Source: Candidatus Enterosoma merdigallinarum
GTDB lineage: Bacteria > Bacillota_I > Bacilli_A > RFN20 > CAG-288
NCBI GenBank assembly: GCA_018714385.1
Contig: DVNL01000014.1
Coordinates: 89,959 to 153,958 of the forward strand
Reading direction: 5' to 3'
Length of the DNA: 64,000 bases
The notes below the pieces were generated by a model, which was not told where the DNA came from, did not search any database, and saw only the letters and a list, made by a program, of their open reading frames with translations. Each line of letters opens with the position of its first letter. Position 1 is the stretch's first letter. A program made the translations under genes and the position numbers. Shown here one piece after another: positions 35,343 through 44,247 of this stretch.

Positions 35343-36485
35343 CTAGAGAGTCTTCAATGCATCTTCGGCTTCGACGACCCCGAGTCTCTGGGATTCCAAG
35401 AGAAGTTTTCTTGCGATCTTGATATCTCTTTCCGTCCCGATTCCGTCCCTGTAGAGAAGGGCGAGCTCGTATTTGGCGTGTGCGATCTGGTTGTCGCTTG
35501 CAAGCTTGAAGCAGAAGAAGGCTTTTTCGTCATCCTTCTCGACCCCTTTCCCTTCTTTGTAGAGCTGGCCGAGATAGTAGTAAGACAGCGGATAGTTTTT
35601 ATCTGCGGATCGCCTTAGCAATTCAAAGGCTTTTTTGAAGTCTCGATCGACCCCGAGTCCCTCCAGATGGAGGATGGCGAGGTGATAGAGAGAAGGAGCA
35701 TAGTTGAGGGAAGCGCCCTTTTCATAGTAGGAAACAGCTTTTTGGATGTTCTTTTCAACGCCGAGACCCCGTTCATAGTAAAGGCCGACGTTGTTGATGC
35801 TGAAGACGTCCTCGGATTGTGCCGCCTTTTCGAAATACTCGAAAGATTTTTGGTAGTCTTGTTTGACGCCTTCTCCGTATTTATAAGCCCTGCCCAATCG
35901 CGAGAGAGCTTCGACGGAGCCTTGTTCGGCCGCTCGCAGAAAACAATCCACGGCCTTTTTGCTGTCATGTTGACTATATCGGGCGCTGGAGTAGAGGACG
36001 CCGAGGGAATAAAGGGCGACGGGATGGTTCGCTTGCGCGGCTCTTTGGAAGAAAGAAGCGGCCTTTTCGATGTCCTGTTCTTTTCCGAAGCCGTAGGTGT
36101 AGCTGATTCCTAGGCGCGTCAATGCCATCGGATCGTCTTTTTCGGCGGAAAGCTCGTAAAGATGCAAGGCCTGATCGATGTCTTTGTGTACAACGTTTCC
36201 GTTAAGATAGCATTCGCCGAGAAGGTAGAGGGCCTTCGGATCGCCATGCTTCGCCAAGTCGTCCAGTATTAATATGCCTTCCCTGTCTTTCTTTTCGAGC
36301 AGAAGAAAGGCCAAAAGGATTCGGTTCTTGGAGGAGGGCTCCTTTTCGACAAGCCGTCTTGCCTCGACGACGAGATCTTCCAGGATTCCAGAAGGATAGG
36401 CTATCGATTCCAGGACGTGGTCTTCATCGAAATAGAGGGAGAGGAAAGAGGCCACGCTCTCGACTTTTGTCTTTCTATAGTCCAT
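35343..36485 (-). CDS. Sel1-repeat protein
   Basis: A 380-residue soluble protein made of about eight Sel1 repeats, each near 36 residues. Recurrent units include LGVLYSSARYSQHDSKKAVD, LGRAYKYGEGVKQDYQKSFE, VGLYYERGLGVEKNIQKAVS and LGQLYKEGKGVEKDDEKAFF. There is no signal peptide. Such solenoids scaffold protein complexes; the partner is unknown. A GAGAGGG ribosome site lies 8 nt before the ATG. It is divergent from the ABC exporter at 36562. Confidence 0.9.
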   Translation of the reverse strand: MDYRKTKVESVASFLSLYFDEDHVLESIAYPSGILEDLVVEARRLVEKEPSSKNRILLAFLLLEKKDREGILILDDLAKHGDPKALYLLGECYLNGNVVHKDIDQALHLYELSAEKDDPMALTRLGISYTYGFGKEQDIEKAASFFQRAAQANHPVALYSLGVLYSSARYSQHDSKKAVDCFLRAAEQGSVEALSRLGRAYKYGEGVKQDYQKSFEYFEKAAQSEDVFSINNVGLYYERGLGVEKNIQKAVSYYEKGASLNYAPSLYHLAILHLEGLGVDRDFKKAFELLRRSADKNYPLSYYYLGQLYKEGKGVEKDDEKAFFCFKLASDNQIAHAKYELALLYRDGIGTERDIKIARKLLLESQRLGVVEAEDALKTL

Positions 36486-36561
36486 GTTTTGGCCCTCTCA
36501 ACATATGAAAATATCTTAACATAGATGCATTAATATGTTGATATGATAGAATTTTCCTGTC

Positions 36562-37329
36562 ATGAAAACATTGGTTGCCAAAGGATTGACGAAAACCTTT
36601 CCGCTGAATGCCAAGCAAAGACGCGAAAGGAAGGACGGTAGCAAGGCCGTCGTCGCTGTCAACGACGTCGATTTAAACTTGGAGTCCGGAGAAATCTATG
36701 GACTTCTCGGACCCAACGGAGCCGGAAAGACGACGACGTTGAGAATGATTGCGACTTTGATCAAGCCCGATTCTGGAAAAATACTTTTTGATGGAAAAGA
36801 TATTCGTGATGACATCATCGGATATAAAAAGAAAATCGGATTTCTCACTTCGGAACTTAAATTGGATGATTTCTTTTCGCCGGACTATACGTTCACTTAT
36901 ATGTCTAGACTCTATGGAACGGATGAAAACAAGATTCAAGAACGGAAGGAAAAGCTTTTCCGACAATTCGGCATCTTGGATTTCAAGGACACGAAAATTC
37001 ATGACCTTTCCACAGGAATGAAGCAGAAAGCCAGCCTTGCCGTTTCCCTCGCCCACGATCCGGAAGTCATCATTTTCGATGAGCCCACAAACGGCTTGGA
37101 TATCATCGCGGCCAAGGAAGTCGAAGATTATCTCGTGAACCTGAAAAAGGAAGGAAAGATCATACTTGTTTCGACGCATATCTTCTCCCTTGTCGAAAAA
37201 CTTTGCGACAGGGTCGGCATCCTTCTCAACGGGAAGATGGCGATTGAAGGAAAATTATCATCGTTGACGAAAGAAAGAGATCTCGAAACATTGTTCTTTG
37301 ATCTTTATCATGGAGGAAAAGCGGCATGA
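36562..37329 (+). CDS. ABC transporter ATP-binding protein (NatA type)
   Basis: A 255-residue ATPase with P-loop GPNGAGKTTTLRM near 48, signature LSTGMKQKASLAVSL near 148 and Walker B VIIFDEPTNGLD near 170. It pairs with the permease that overlaps it by 4 nt. NatAB-type exporters move sodium or drugs, but this is a family guess. A -10-like TAGAAT (36547-36552) lies only 9 nt before the ATG and there is no ribosome site. Confidence 0.92.
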   Translation: MKTLVAKGLTKTFPLNAKQRRERKDGSKAVVAVNDVDLNLESGEIYGLLGPNGAGKTTTLRMIATLIKPDSGKILFDGKDIRDDIIGYKKKIGFLTSELKLDDFFSPDYTFTYMSRLYGTDENKIQERKEKLFRQFGILDFKDTKIHDLSTGMKQKASLAVSLAHDPEVIIFDEPTNGLDIIAAKEVEDYLVNLKKEGKIILVSTHIFSLVEKLCDRVGILLNGKMAIEGKLSSLTKERDLETLFFDLYHGGKAA

Positions 37330-38537
37330 AGGATGTGTTGACCGTCTTTTTCAAGGAGATGCGCCGCTTCTTCACGGACAGAAGGACGCTTGCCGCCCTT
37401 TTTATTCCCGGAGTCCTTATTTTCGTCGTCTACACAATTATGGGAAACCTTGTCTCAAGCCAGATTGATTCCATCTCTTCTTCGCCCGAGAATACTGAAT
37501 TTCGGATTGCCTATACGGACAACTATGGCATGGAAGGAAAGCCGGTGCTTATTCAAGGGATGGAACTTGTCGTGTCGGAGGGAAAAGAAGGAAACTCTGT
37601 TTTAGGCGAAGCAATTTCGACACAGGATGTCGAGGCATACAAGGAAAAGGTAAAGAACGAAGAACTTCATCTGTTGATCGTCTTTTCGGAGGAATTCGAA
37701 AAGAATGTCATCGGTTCTTCTTCATCGACGGACAACAGCATTTCTTTTTTCTATAATGCGGCATCTTCCGTTTCTTCTTATATCTATTCTCTGACGACGC
37801 AGCTCGTTCCTTCTTGCTACGACAAATATCAAGTCAACGTCGTCGACGGAAGCTATCAGGATCCGAACCTCGGAGAAGGCGATTATGCCATGGGCCAGGT
37901 GATGTCTTTCTTATTCCCGATGTTGACGATTGCTCTTCTTTTCTCGACCATTCTGACCATCTGTCCGGAATCCATCGCAGGAGAAAAGGAAAGAGGAACA
38001 ATTGCCAGTCTGCTTCTGACACCGGCAAAACGGACCCATTTGGCAATTGGAAAGATCTTGGCTCTGTCCGTGACGGCCATCGCTTCCGGCTTCGTTTCCT
38101 TCCTCGGCATCATTCTCTCCCTCCCAGAGCTTTTTGGAGGGACGGTTGATTTCTTTTCTGTTTTTACGCCGGGAGCCATTGTCGTCCTGTTCTTCCTGAT
38201 CATAACCGCTTTGTTCCTTTTCGTCACGATGGGGCTTTTCGTTTCGGCATTCGCCAAGAGCGTCAAGGAAGCAAACGCCTATTTGACACCGGTGATGATC
38301 GTGCTCATGGTCATGGCTATCGTTCCGTCTATCGTCGACTTGTCCAATATCGGCTTCGCCTTTGTTCCGCTCCTCGATATTATCGTCTCCATGAATCTGA
38401 TCATTGTCGGGGCGGAAGCGTCGCTTTTGATTCCCTATATCGCGGTGACTATCGTGATGAACCTTATTCTCTCCGGCGTTTTCATTTTCCTGGTCGCCAA
38501 AATATTCGATGACGAGAAGGTCATGTTCACCCGATAA
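37326..38537 (+). CDS. ABC transporter permease (NatB/ABC-2 type)
   Basis: A 403-residue permease: one N-terminal membrane helix (about 21-42), a large extracytoplasmic domain (about 45-185), then five C-terminal helices. The stretch ESIAGEKERGTIASLLLTPA (in part) near 215 is the typical ABC-2 coupling motif. It is translationally coupled to the ATPase gene (4-nt overlap). Confidence 0.9.
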   Translation: MKDVLTVFFKEMRRFFTDRRTLAALFIPGVLIFVVYTIMGNLVSSQIDSISSSPENTEFRIAYTDNYGMEGKPVLIQGMELVVSEGKEGNSVLGEAISTQDVEAYKEKVKNEELHLLIVFSEEFEKNVIGSSSSTDNSISFFYNAASSVSSYIYSLTTQLVPSCYDKYQVNVVDGSYQDPNLGEGDYAMGQVMSFLFPMLTIALLFSTILTICPESIAGEKERGTIASLLLTPAKRTHLAIGKILALSVTAIASGFVSFLGIILSLPELFGGTVDFFSVFTPGAIVVLFFLIITALFLFVTMGLFVSAFAKSVKEANAYLTPVMIVLMVMAIVPSIVDLSNIGFAFVPLLDIIVSMNLIIVGAEASLLIPYIAVTIVMNLILSGVFIFLVAKIFDDEKVMFTR

Positions 38538-38596
38538 AAAGAAGAAAAAGTTCTTGCCAACCAGATCGATGAGTAGTAGAATTATTAAGCTTTTCT

Positions 38597-38672
38597 GGAT
38601 CATTAGCTCAGATGGTAGAGCAACTGACTCTTAATCAGTGGGCCTAGGGTTCGAGTCCCTAATGATCCACCA
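38597..38672 (+). tRNA. tRNA-Lys (anticodon CTT)
   Basis: A 76-nt cloverleaf with encoded CCA: acceptor GGATCAT / ATGATCC, D arm GCTC...GAGC, anticodon stem ACTGA / TCAGT around loop CTCTTAA (anticodon CTT), T arm TAGGG TTCGAGT CCCTA. It borders the AT-rich island, a common integration setting. Confidence 0.97.
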
Positions 38673-38685
38673 TCATTGAAAAACG

Positions 38686-38718
38686 CCTATAATGTGTAAG
38701 CATTATAGGTTATTTTTT
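38686..38718 (+). terminator. Terminator after tRNA-Lys
   Basis: A 9-bp stem CCTATAATG (38686-38694) / CATTATAGG (38701-38709) with a 6-nt loop and a following T-run (TTATTTTTTT). Confidence 0.8.
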
Positions 38719-38744
38719 TATCAAATAATAAAGATGTGCTATTA

Positions 38745-39089
38745 ATGAAGAAGATATCGTTTCCAAGAAAGTATGAAATGAGTTGGTGGATATCTACTGA
38801 ATACGTTAATGTCGATTTCGTGATTGGCGAACATCTTTGCGATGCCCCGCATTTTTTCAGCACTTACACTTGGTACAACAGTACTGCTAAGCGAATGCTA
38901 TATGAAAGTGCACGATCATATTCTAACTATGGCGGATATGGATATAAAAATTTAGCTTATGACAAATTTACAAGTATGAAGCACGCCGTTTATGGATGGA
39001 ATCATTATCATGTAGGAATGTATAATCCAACTACAGGCAAAGTTAAAAGATACACTCTGGTAACCGATGGTATGTGTTTCTTTTGTTAA
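38745..39089 (+). CDS. Hypothetical protein in AT-rich island, possibly a remnant
   Basis: An ORF of about 114 codons (MKKISFPRKYEMSWW...) rich in Tyr, Trp and His, with AYDKFTSMKHAVYGWNHYHV near the C-terminus. No family recognised and no good ribosome site. Its AT-rich codons match the island, not the neighbours. It overlaps the next fragment in another frame. It may be the tail of a larger degraded gene. Confidence 0.4.
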   Translation: MKKISFPRKYEMSWWISTEYVNVDFVIGEHLCDAPHFFSTYTWYNSTAKRMLYESARSYSNYGGYGYKNLAYDKFTSMKHAVYGWNHYHVGMYNPTTGKVKRYTLVTDGMCFFC

Positions 39090-39423
39090 ACAATTTTACG
39101 AAATAATAGATGGTAAAAATATTACTAAAATTGAAGTCAAAAAAGGCGACCAGTTATTTTATATAAAGAAATACGGTTTATCAGAAATGGGGTGCTATAT
39201 AAGAATAGGTTCCTCTTGTAAAAGTTTAATGCCCGAAGAAATAAAAGAAAGATTTATCAAGTCATTATCAAATATTACAACGAGCGTTGTTGACATTCCT
39301 TCTAGAAAAAGTCATCCGACAGTTCAAATTTTAGAAAAATATCACTCTAAATTGTTCGTTTCCTTCCTTGATTTTAAGAAGAAATTAGCCTATTTTATTG
39401 TAAGCTATTTTAAAATATGCTAA
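39067..39423 (+). pseudogene. Fragment of an AlbA_2/divergent-AAA ATP-binding protein
   Basis: The segment FYEIIDGKNITKIEVKKGD, followed by YIKKYGLSEMGCYIRIGSS and MPEEIKERFIKSL, matches the conserved central part of Schlafen AlbA_2-domain ATP-binding proteins, which are normally 400-500 residues. Here both the N-terminal AlbA_2 start and the C-terminal winged-helix part are missing. After IPSRKSHPTVQILEKYHS the frame runs into unrelated Phe/Lys-rich sequence. It is therefore read as a decayed gene piece. Confidence 0.65.
39404..39423 (+). repeat. Left copy of 20-bp imperfect inverted repeat around the DUF234 gene
   Basis: GCTATTTTAAAATATGCTAA at 39404-39423 matches the complement of 40813-40832 at 18 of 20 bases. 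It lies 20 bp before the ATPase ATG. A direct 11-bp repeat TAGCCTATTTT also occurs at 39386-39396 and 40829-40839. Confidence 0.6.
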
Positions 39424-39443
39424 TATTTAAATGGTGATAGAAC

Positions 39444-40811
39444 ATGTTTGTTGGAAGAAATCATGAATTAGAAAGAATTAAAAGAAGACTAAAATTAGAT
39501 CAGTTTAACGCTGTTTTGGTCTATGGCCGTAGGCGTATTGGCAAAACGGCTTTGATCAACGAAGCCATTAGGCAATCGGGTGCCAAATGCTTATCCCTAT
39601 TAGCGAGAGATGTTTCCTCTAACACGAATCTTAGTGATTTTGCAAAAGAAGCTGGGGAATTTATGCATCTCATTGGTTTTAATCCAGAGAATTTTTATGA
39701 ATTCTTCGCTGGTATGATGGAATATAGCAAAGAGTATCCTTTTGTTTTATTTATCGATGAATATTCTTTTTTAAGAAGCTACGATGCGGATATCGATTCG
39801 TATTTACAAAAGGCTATTGAACTTCATAGCCGCGGGGCCAAACTTACTATCATCTTATGTGGATCTTATATCCGTATCATGCATGGTATCGTTGAAAAAG
39901 ATGCGCCGCTTTACCATCGCTTTAATGAGGAAATATTATTACATGCTTTTGATTACCATACCGCAAGCGAAATGATGGGGAATATCCCTAACGAAGAAAA
40001 ATTTTTATATTATGCGACTTTTGGTGGCACGGCTTTCAATTTGAAAAATATCGATTACTCTTTGCCTTTTGAAAAAAATCTCATCAGCGAGTTTATTAAA
40101 AGCGAGTCTTTCTTCGAAAAAGAAGCAATCGAAACGATTAGAAGAGAAGTAATTAAAGAAAGTAACGTTAATACGATTTTAGAATTAATTTCCAGCGGTA
40201 AAAGAAAACACACCGATTTGAATAACTTATTAGGTGATCCAAGCAAAGATAATGTCACACGTTATCTCAAACAATTAGAAGAAATGGATCTTATCGATAA
40301 ATCCTTCGTGGTCAATAGCAAAAGTGATCGAAAGCCACTTTATTATCTTAAAGATAACTTACTTGATTTCTATTATGCCTACTTGTTTAAGAATATTCGC
40401 GTACGCAACATTATGCAGCCAGAAGTGTTTTATGAGCACTACGTTAAAAAAGATTTTTATGAACATTATCTCCCACGCAAATTTGAAGAAGTAGTCAAAG
40501 AATATTTGATTAAAGAAAATGGGTTATCTGTCCCCTTCTTCACAAGCATAGGAAGATTGTATTATCACGACTCAAACGTCAATCGTGAATTTGACGTCGT
40601 CTTGGCGACAAAAGAAGGGCTCATTCCTATTGAATGTAAATATAGTAAGTCTCTTATAACTAAAAATGTGGTCGATCAAGAAATCCGCCAATGGGATAAG
40701 TTGCCTTTCAAAATACATCGTTTTGGCTTTGCCTCTAAAAATGGTTTTAGCGATGAGCTTTTAAATGATTCTTCTTTACTATTGCTCACACTAAATGATT
40801 TATACAAATAA
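39444..40811 (+). CDS. DUF234-type ATPase with PD-(D/E)XK-like C-terminus
   Basis: A 455-residue ATPase of the archaeal-type ATPase_2 plus DUF234 family. P-loop GRRRIGKTALINEA is near 28, Walker B FVLFIDEYSFL near 95 and a sensor-like ILCGSYIRIM near 134. A winged helix lies at about 255-300 (KRKHTDLNNLLGDPSKDNVTRYLKQLEEMD, in pieces). The C-terminal half has EFDVVLATKEGLIPIECKYSKS near 375, the D...ExK pattern of PD-(D/E)XK nucleases. The role of the family is not settled; transfer and defence links are possible. It is strongly AT-rich compared with neighbours and flanked by inverted repeats after a tRNA, which suggests recent acquisition. Confidence 0.88.
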   Translation: MFVGRNHELERIKRRLKLDQFNAVLVYGRRRIGKTALINEAIRQSGAKCLSLLARDVSSNTNLSDFAKEAGEFMHLIGFNPENFYEFFAGMMEYSKEYPFVLFIDEYSFLRSYDADIDSYLQKAIELHSRGAKLTIILCGSYIRIMHGIVEKDAPLYHRFNEEILLHAFDYHTASEMMGNIPNEEKFLYYATFGGTAFNLKNIDYSLPFEKNLISEFIKSESFFEKEAIETIRREVIKESNVNTILELISSGKRKHTDLNNLLGDPSKDNVTRYLKQLEEMDLIDKSFVVNSKSDRKPLYYLKDNLLDFYYAYLFKNIRVRNIMQPEVFYEHYVKKDFYEHYLPRKFEEVVKEYLIKENGLSVPFFTSIGRLYYHDSNVNREFDVVLATKEGLIPIECKYSKSLITKNVVDQEIRQWDKLPFKIHRFGFASKNGFSDELLNDSSLLLLTLNDLYK

Positions 40812-40812
40812 A

Positions 40813-40832
40813 TTGGCATATTTCAAAATAGC
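40813..40832 (-). repeat. Right copy of 20-bp imperfect inverted repeat around the DUF234 gene
   Basis: It begins 2 nt after the ATPase stop. Read on the minus strand it is GCTATTTTGAAATATGCCAA, two mismatches from the left copy. The remaining 160 bp up to 40996 returns to the GC level of the host chromosome and shows no clear gene. Confidence 0.6.
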
Positions 40833-40996
40833 CTATTTTTTCTATGTTAATTTTTTAAAAACGCATCAAACATAATATCGTTTGGCGATTCTTTTGGATA
40901 TCACCAGGAATGAGGGGTTGCTGGATAGGAACACTCCTGTTTCGGCTTTGAAGGCACCCCTTATCTTGTTCGATGGGTAGAAAAAGGGGGGCGGGG

Positions 40997-42115
40997 CTAT
41001 ATCTTCTTGACGAAGGATCGTCGTCTCTTGTGGAGTTTGTTGTGGAATCTTTCCCAGTTGTTCTGGATGGCTTTGTTGTCCTCGAGGTTCAGATTCGTTT
41101 CACAGTATTGCACTTTCCCGGATTTGAGCATTTTCATGATTTCTAAGAAGATCGCCCACGAAACGCCGGAGTTGCGATATTTTTCTGTCACGCCGATCAA
41201 GCCGAGATCGATGATCTCAGGATCTTTCTTGGCTTTCAGAATCTTGAAGAGGGTTGGAAGAGTGAGATGTCCACCGGATTTCTGGACTGCCTTGGAGATG
41301 GACGGGAAACAAAGACCGAATGCGGCAAGCTTGTCGTTCTGATCGACGATAAGGCGGATGTAATAGGGCGAGAGAAGAAGACGGAAACCTTGGATGAGAT
41401 CTTTTCTTTGCTCCGGGATGAAGGGAACGGTTCCGTAAAGGTCGTCGTAAGTAGAATCGACCAAGTCAAAGAACTGGTCGGCATAGTTGTCGATGACCTG
41501 ATTGATGTTTTCGAAATGGAGGAGTCTCAACTTCTCCCTCTTCATGATGACCGGGACGATGCGTTCGATTCTGGGATCGATTTCCTCCGGGGCGAAGATC
41601 TTTCTTTCTACCCAGTCGACCTCTTTCTGATAGCCTTGGGATTCGATCAGCTTCTGGTAATAGGGATAGCTGTATTGTTCTTCGAAAGTCGAAAGTTCGT
41701 CGAATCCTTCGATGAGCAGGCCTTCTCTCTCCATGTCGGAATAGCCGAGAGGACCGACGACTTCTTCCATGCCTTTTTCTTTCGCCCAATCCTCGACGGC
41801 CTTGAAGAGTGCCGCGGCAACATCGACATCATCGATGGCATCGAATCGCGTGAAACGGACACGCTTCTGGTTCCATTTGGCGTTTGCGGCTTTTTGAAGG
41901 ATACCGGAAATCCTGCCGACAACTTTGCCGTCCTTTTCTGCCAAGAAGAAAATGGATTCCGACGTTTTGTTGTAATAATAATCGGGACGGAAAATCTTTT
42001 TCTCGTCAATATAAAGAGGAGGGACAAAATACGGATTTCCTTTGTAAAGCTTCAAAGGAAAGTCTAGAAAGGCTTTCTGGTCCTTTCGCGTCTGTACTTT
42101 GCGTATCGCAATCAT
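40997..42115 (-). CDS. GNAT-like acetyltransferase family protein
   Basis: A 372-residue cytosolic protein with two GNAT-like halves: ESIFFLAEKDGKVVGRISGIL near 53 and, in the C-terminal half, DLGLIGVTEKYRNSGVSWAIF near 305. It matches a broadly distributed but uncharacterised group of long N-acetyltransferase-like proteins. It overlaps the degV stop by 4 nt, so the two are coupled; DegV proteins bind fatty acids, but a shared role is only a guess. Confidence 0.75.
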   Translation of the reverse strand: MIAIRKVQTRKDQKAFLDFPLKLYKGNPYFVPPLYIDEKKIFRPDYYYNKTSESIFFLAEKDGKVVGRISGILQKAANAKWNQKRVRFTRFDAIDDVDVAAALFKAVEDWAKEKGMEEVVGPLGYSDMEREGLLIEGFDELSTFEEQYSYPYYQKLIESQGYQKEVDWVERKIFAPEEIDPRIERIVPVIMKREKLRLLHFENINQVIDNYADQFFDLVDSTYDDLYGTVPFIPEQRKDLIQGFRLLLSPYYIRLIVDQNDKLAAFGLCFPSISKAVQKSGGHLTLPTLFKILKAKKDPEIIDLGLIGVTEKYRNSGVSWAIFLEIMKMLKSGKVQYCETNLNLEDNKAIQNNWERFHNKLHKRRRSFVKKI

Positions 42116-43002
42116 AGAACGCGTCTCTTGCTGTGGAAGATGACACCGAGGCAGGAGGGACCGGCATGAATTCCGGCGGTGGGATTCACGGGCTCGATGG
42201 TCAGATCGAGATCGTTTCCGTATTTCTTGTGGATCAACTCGACGATCTTGACGACGAGTTCCGGAGCATCGGAATGGACGATGAGGATCTGATGATTCTT
42301 GACGTCATCTCCGAGCTTGTCCATATAATCCATGATCTTTTTAAGGGCCGGAAGACGGCCGAGCACTTTTCCGATGGCATCCATTCGTCCCTCGTCATCG
42401 ATGGAGATGATCGGCTTGACGGAAAGGATTGTTCCCATGGTCGCCGAAAGGCCGGTCAGACGGCCGGAAGCCTTGAAGAATTTGAGGTTGTCGACGAAAG
42501 CGAAAAGGGCATAGTGTTTTACGAGATCGTTTTCGGCAACATCGAGGATCTCTTCCAAGCTCTTTCCTTCCTGGTAAAGCTTACCGATCTCTTTGAGTAT
42601 GACAAGGGCCAATCCGGTGATAGCCTTTGTGTCGAAGGTGTGGATCGTTCTTTCGGGATATTTTTCTTTGAGAATCTCGATGGCGATGTTCATGGCGTTG
42701 AAGGTGCCGGAGAGCTTGCTGGAAAAATGGACATAGAGGATGTCGTTGCCTTTTTGGAGTTCGGGCTCGAAGTAGGAAATATATTTCTCGGGAGAAAGAC
42801 CGGCTGTCTTGGGAATGTCGCCATTGCGAAGCCTGTCATAGAAAGCGTGGGGGTTGAACGTCTTTTCGGTTTCGTAGGGGAAGACTTCTTTGCCGTCGAT
42901 AGTGTAGGGCATCGAAATCAGCCGATATCCGTATTCCTCCGCGACTTCAGGGCGAATGTCGCAGTCCGTATCGGCAAACAAAGTCAGGTTTTGAGTAGCC
43001 AT
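42112..43002 (-). CDS. DegV-family fatty-acid-binding protein
   Basis: A 296-residue DegV/FakB-like protein that holds a fatty acid for phosphorylation by FakA. It starts with LTLFADTDCDIRPE (usual form DSxxDL), then GDIPKTAGLSPEKY near 57 and YVHFSSKLSGTFNAMNIA near 88. Later ASGRLTGLSATMGTIL near 178 and an NPTAGIHAGPSCLGV end near 275 complete the family pattern. No fakA is in the window. Confidence 0.92.
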   Translation of the reverse strand: MATQNLTLFADTDCDIRPEVAEEYGYRLISMPYTIDGKEVFPYETEKTFNPHAFYDRLRNGDIPKTAGLSPEKYISYFEPELQKGNDILYVHFSSKLSGTFNAMNIAIEILKEKYPERTIHTFDTKAITGLALVILKEIGKLYQEGKSLEEILDVAENDLVKHYALFAFVDNLKFFKASGRLTGLSATMGTILSVKPIISIDDEGRMDAIGKVLGRLPALKKIMDYMDKLGDDVKNHQILIVHSDAPELVVKIVELIHKKYGNDLDLTIEPVNPTAGIHAGPSCLGVIFHSKRRVL

Positions 43003-43161
43003 GTTCTTTCCTCATTCAATGAACGTCATTTTATTTCTTCCATTTTAAAACAATATCTGTTCAAAAAGAGGACAAACGTGTCAAAAGGGAGAAAATGGAA
43101 TACAAAAAAGAAAGAATGTATAAATAACCTTCCGATTCGATGGATTGTCATATTGTACACG

Positions 43162-44247
43162 TCAGCAGAAAAAGGAGGCGGACCCTTGAAGGTGTATGTG
43201 CTTCACCTTATATTGCAGCAATCGGTTTCTTACGAAAAACGCATAGACGCCGAGCGTCACGATGGTGAGGAAATACCATTTGATATAGTCGGCGAAGAGA
43301 ATCGTCCCACTTCCGTCAAAGACCAGTCTCCTACCATCGAGAACGGTCCGTGAAGCCAAGAATTTTGTTTCCGTCACCATGATGTAAGGCTTGAGGATAT
43401 AAAGGGTGAGAAGATTGACGATTTTCGAAAGGATCGTGAACGCGAAACGCTCGACGAATTGGCTGTCCGTCCCTCCGCGAAGGGCGGCAGATTCCCCTTC
43501 CAGATGGAAATGGAGCAAGGTCCAGTTCCGGATTCGGGACGGGAGGAAGAAAAGGAAGACACCGATCGTGATAAGAGAGAGGCAGAGATAAGCAAGCCAA
43601 AGGCGATAGAAAGATGAAAGCTCGGCTTCGAAGATCAGGCGTTTGCCATCGATTTTTATATGTTGGGAAAGATAGCGGCAGCGGAAAAAGAAAAGGGGAG
43701 GAAAAAGAAGGCCAAGGCTGACGAGTGAGAAAAGGCGAAGACCGATGGCAAGAAGAGCCTCTATGAAGGCAGAACCGTCATATTGGCTTTCGCCATTGGA
43801 AACTGTCGCTTTTCTGGCGCGAATCAGCTTCCTTTCTTTTTCTTGAAGCTTTTCTTCGTAGGGTTTTGCCTTTTGGAGAAAAGTTTCGATTCTACCCGAA
43901 GCAAGGAGCTTTTCAAATTCCTTTTTTGTCTTTTCAGGATGGCTGGAAAAGCAATCCAAGGCAAACCACAGACGTTTTTTCTCCGCCTTGAAAACCCAAT
44001 AGTTCTTTTCCCAGCCGCTGAGATAGGCCATGATGAACAGAAGAACGGCGAAGGGGACGGCGATGAAAAGGCAGATTTTCAACTGTGAAATATCGCTCTT
44101 TCCGAATCGGAAAAGAAGGAAGAACGCGATGGCGACAAGCAAAGCAAGAGCAGCGCAGACGATGGCAATCACCCGAAAGAGGAAAAGGATGCGATGTTTC
44201 TTCAGAATGATATCGATTTCTGTCGCGGTGAAATTGTCCATGGTCAT
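43162..44247 (-). CDS. DUF898-like membrane protein with two repeated units
   Basis: A 361-residue membrane protein with hydrophobic pairs near 20-70, a charged cytoplasmic stretch (about 85-150) and several C-terminal helices. Two DUF898-like units are visible: KIDGKRLIFEAELSSFYRLW...SLITIGVFLFFLPSRIRNW near 205-255 and VLDGRRLVFDGSGTILFADY...TIVTLGVYAFFVRNRLLQY near 295-345. The function is unknown. Its GGAGG ribosome site lies inside the hairpin of the jag terminator. A 160-bp gap separates its end from degV. Confidence 0.7.
   Translation of the reverse strand: MTMDNFTATEIDIILKKHRILFLFRVIAIVCAALALLVAIAFFLLFRFGKSDISQLKICLFIAVPFAVLLFIMAYLSGWEKNYWVFKAEKKRLWFALDCFSSHPEKTKKEFEKLLASGRIETFLQKAKPYEEKLQEKERKLIRARKATVSNGESQYDGSAFIEALLAIGLRLFSLVSLGLLFPPLFFFRCRYLSQHIKIDGKRLIFEAELSSFYRLWLAYLCLSLITIGVFLFFLPSRIRNWTLLHFHLEGESAALRGGTDSQFVERFAFTILSKIVNLLTLYILKPYIMVTETKFLASRTVLDGRRLVFDGSGTILFADYIKWYFLTIVTLGVYAFFVRNRLLQYKVKHIHLQGSASFFC

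Noticed and set aside
40860-40980. Short open reading stretch ending at about 40980 (about 35 codons)
   Set aside because: A stop codon lies just before it and it has no start or ribosome site.
38597-40990. Integrated element with tRNA attachment repeats
   Set aside because: No second copy of the tRNA 3' end was seen up to about 41 kb and there is no integrase; the island is reported, but not as an integrative element.
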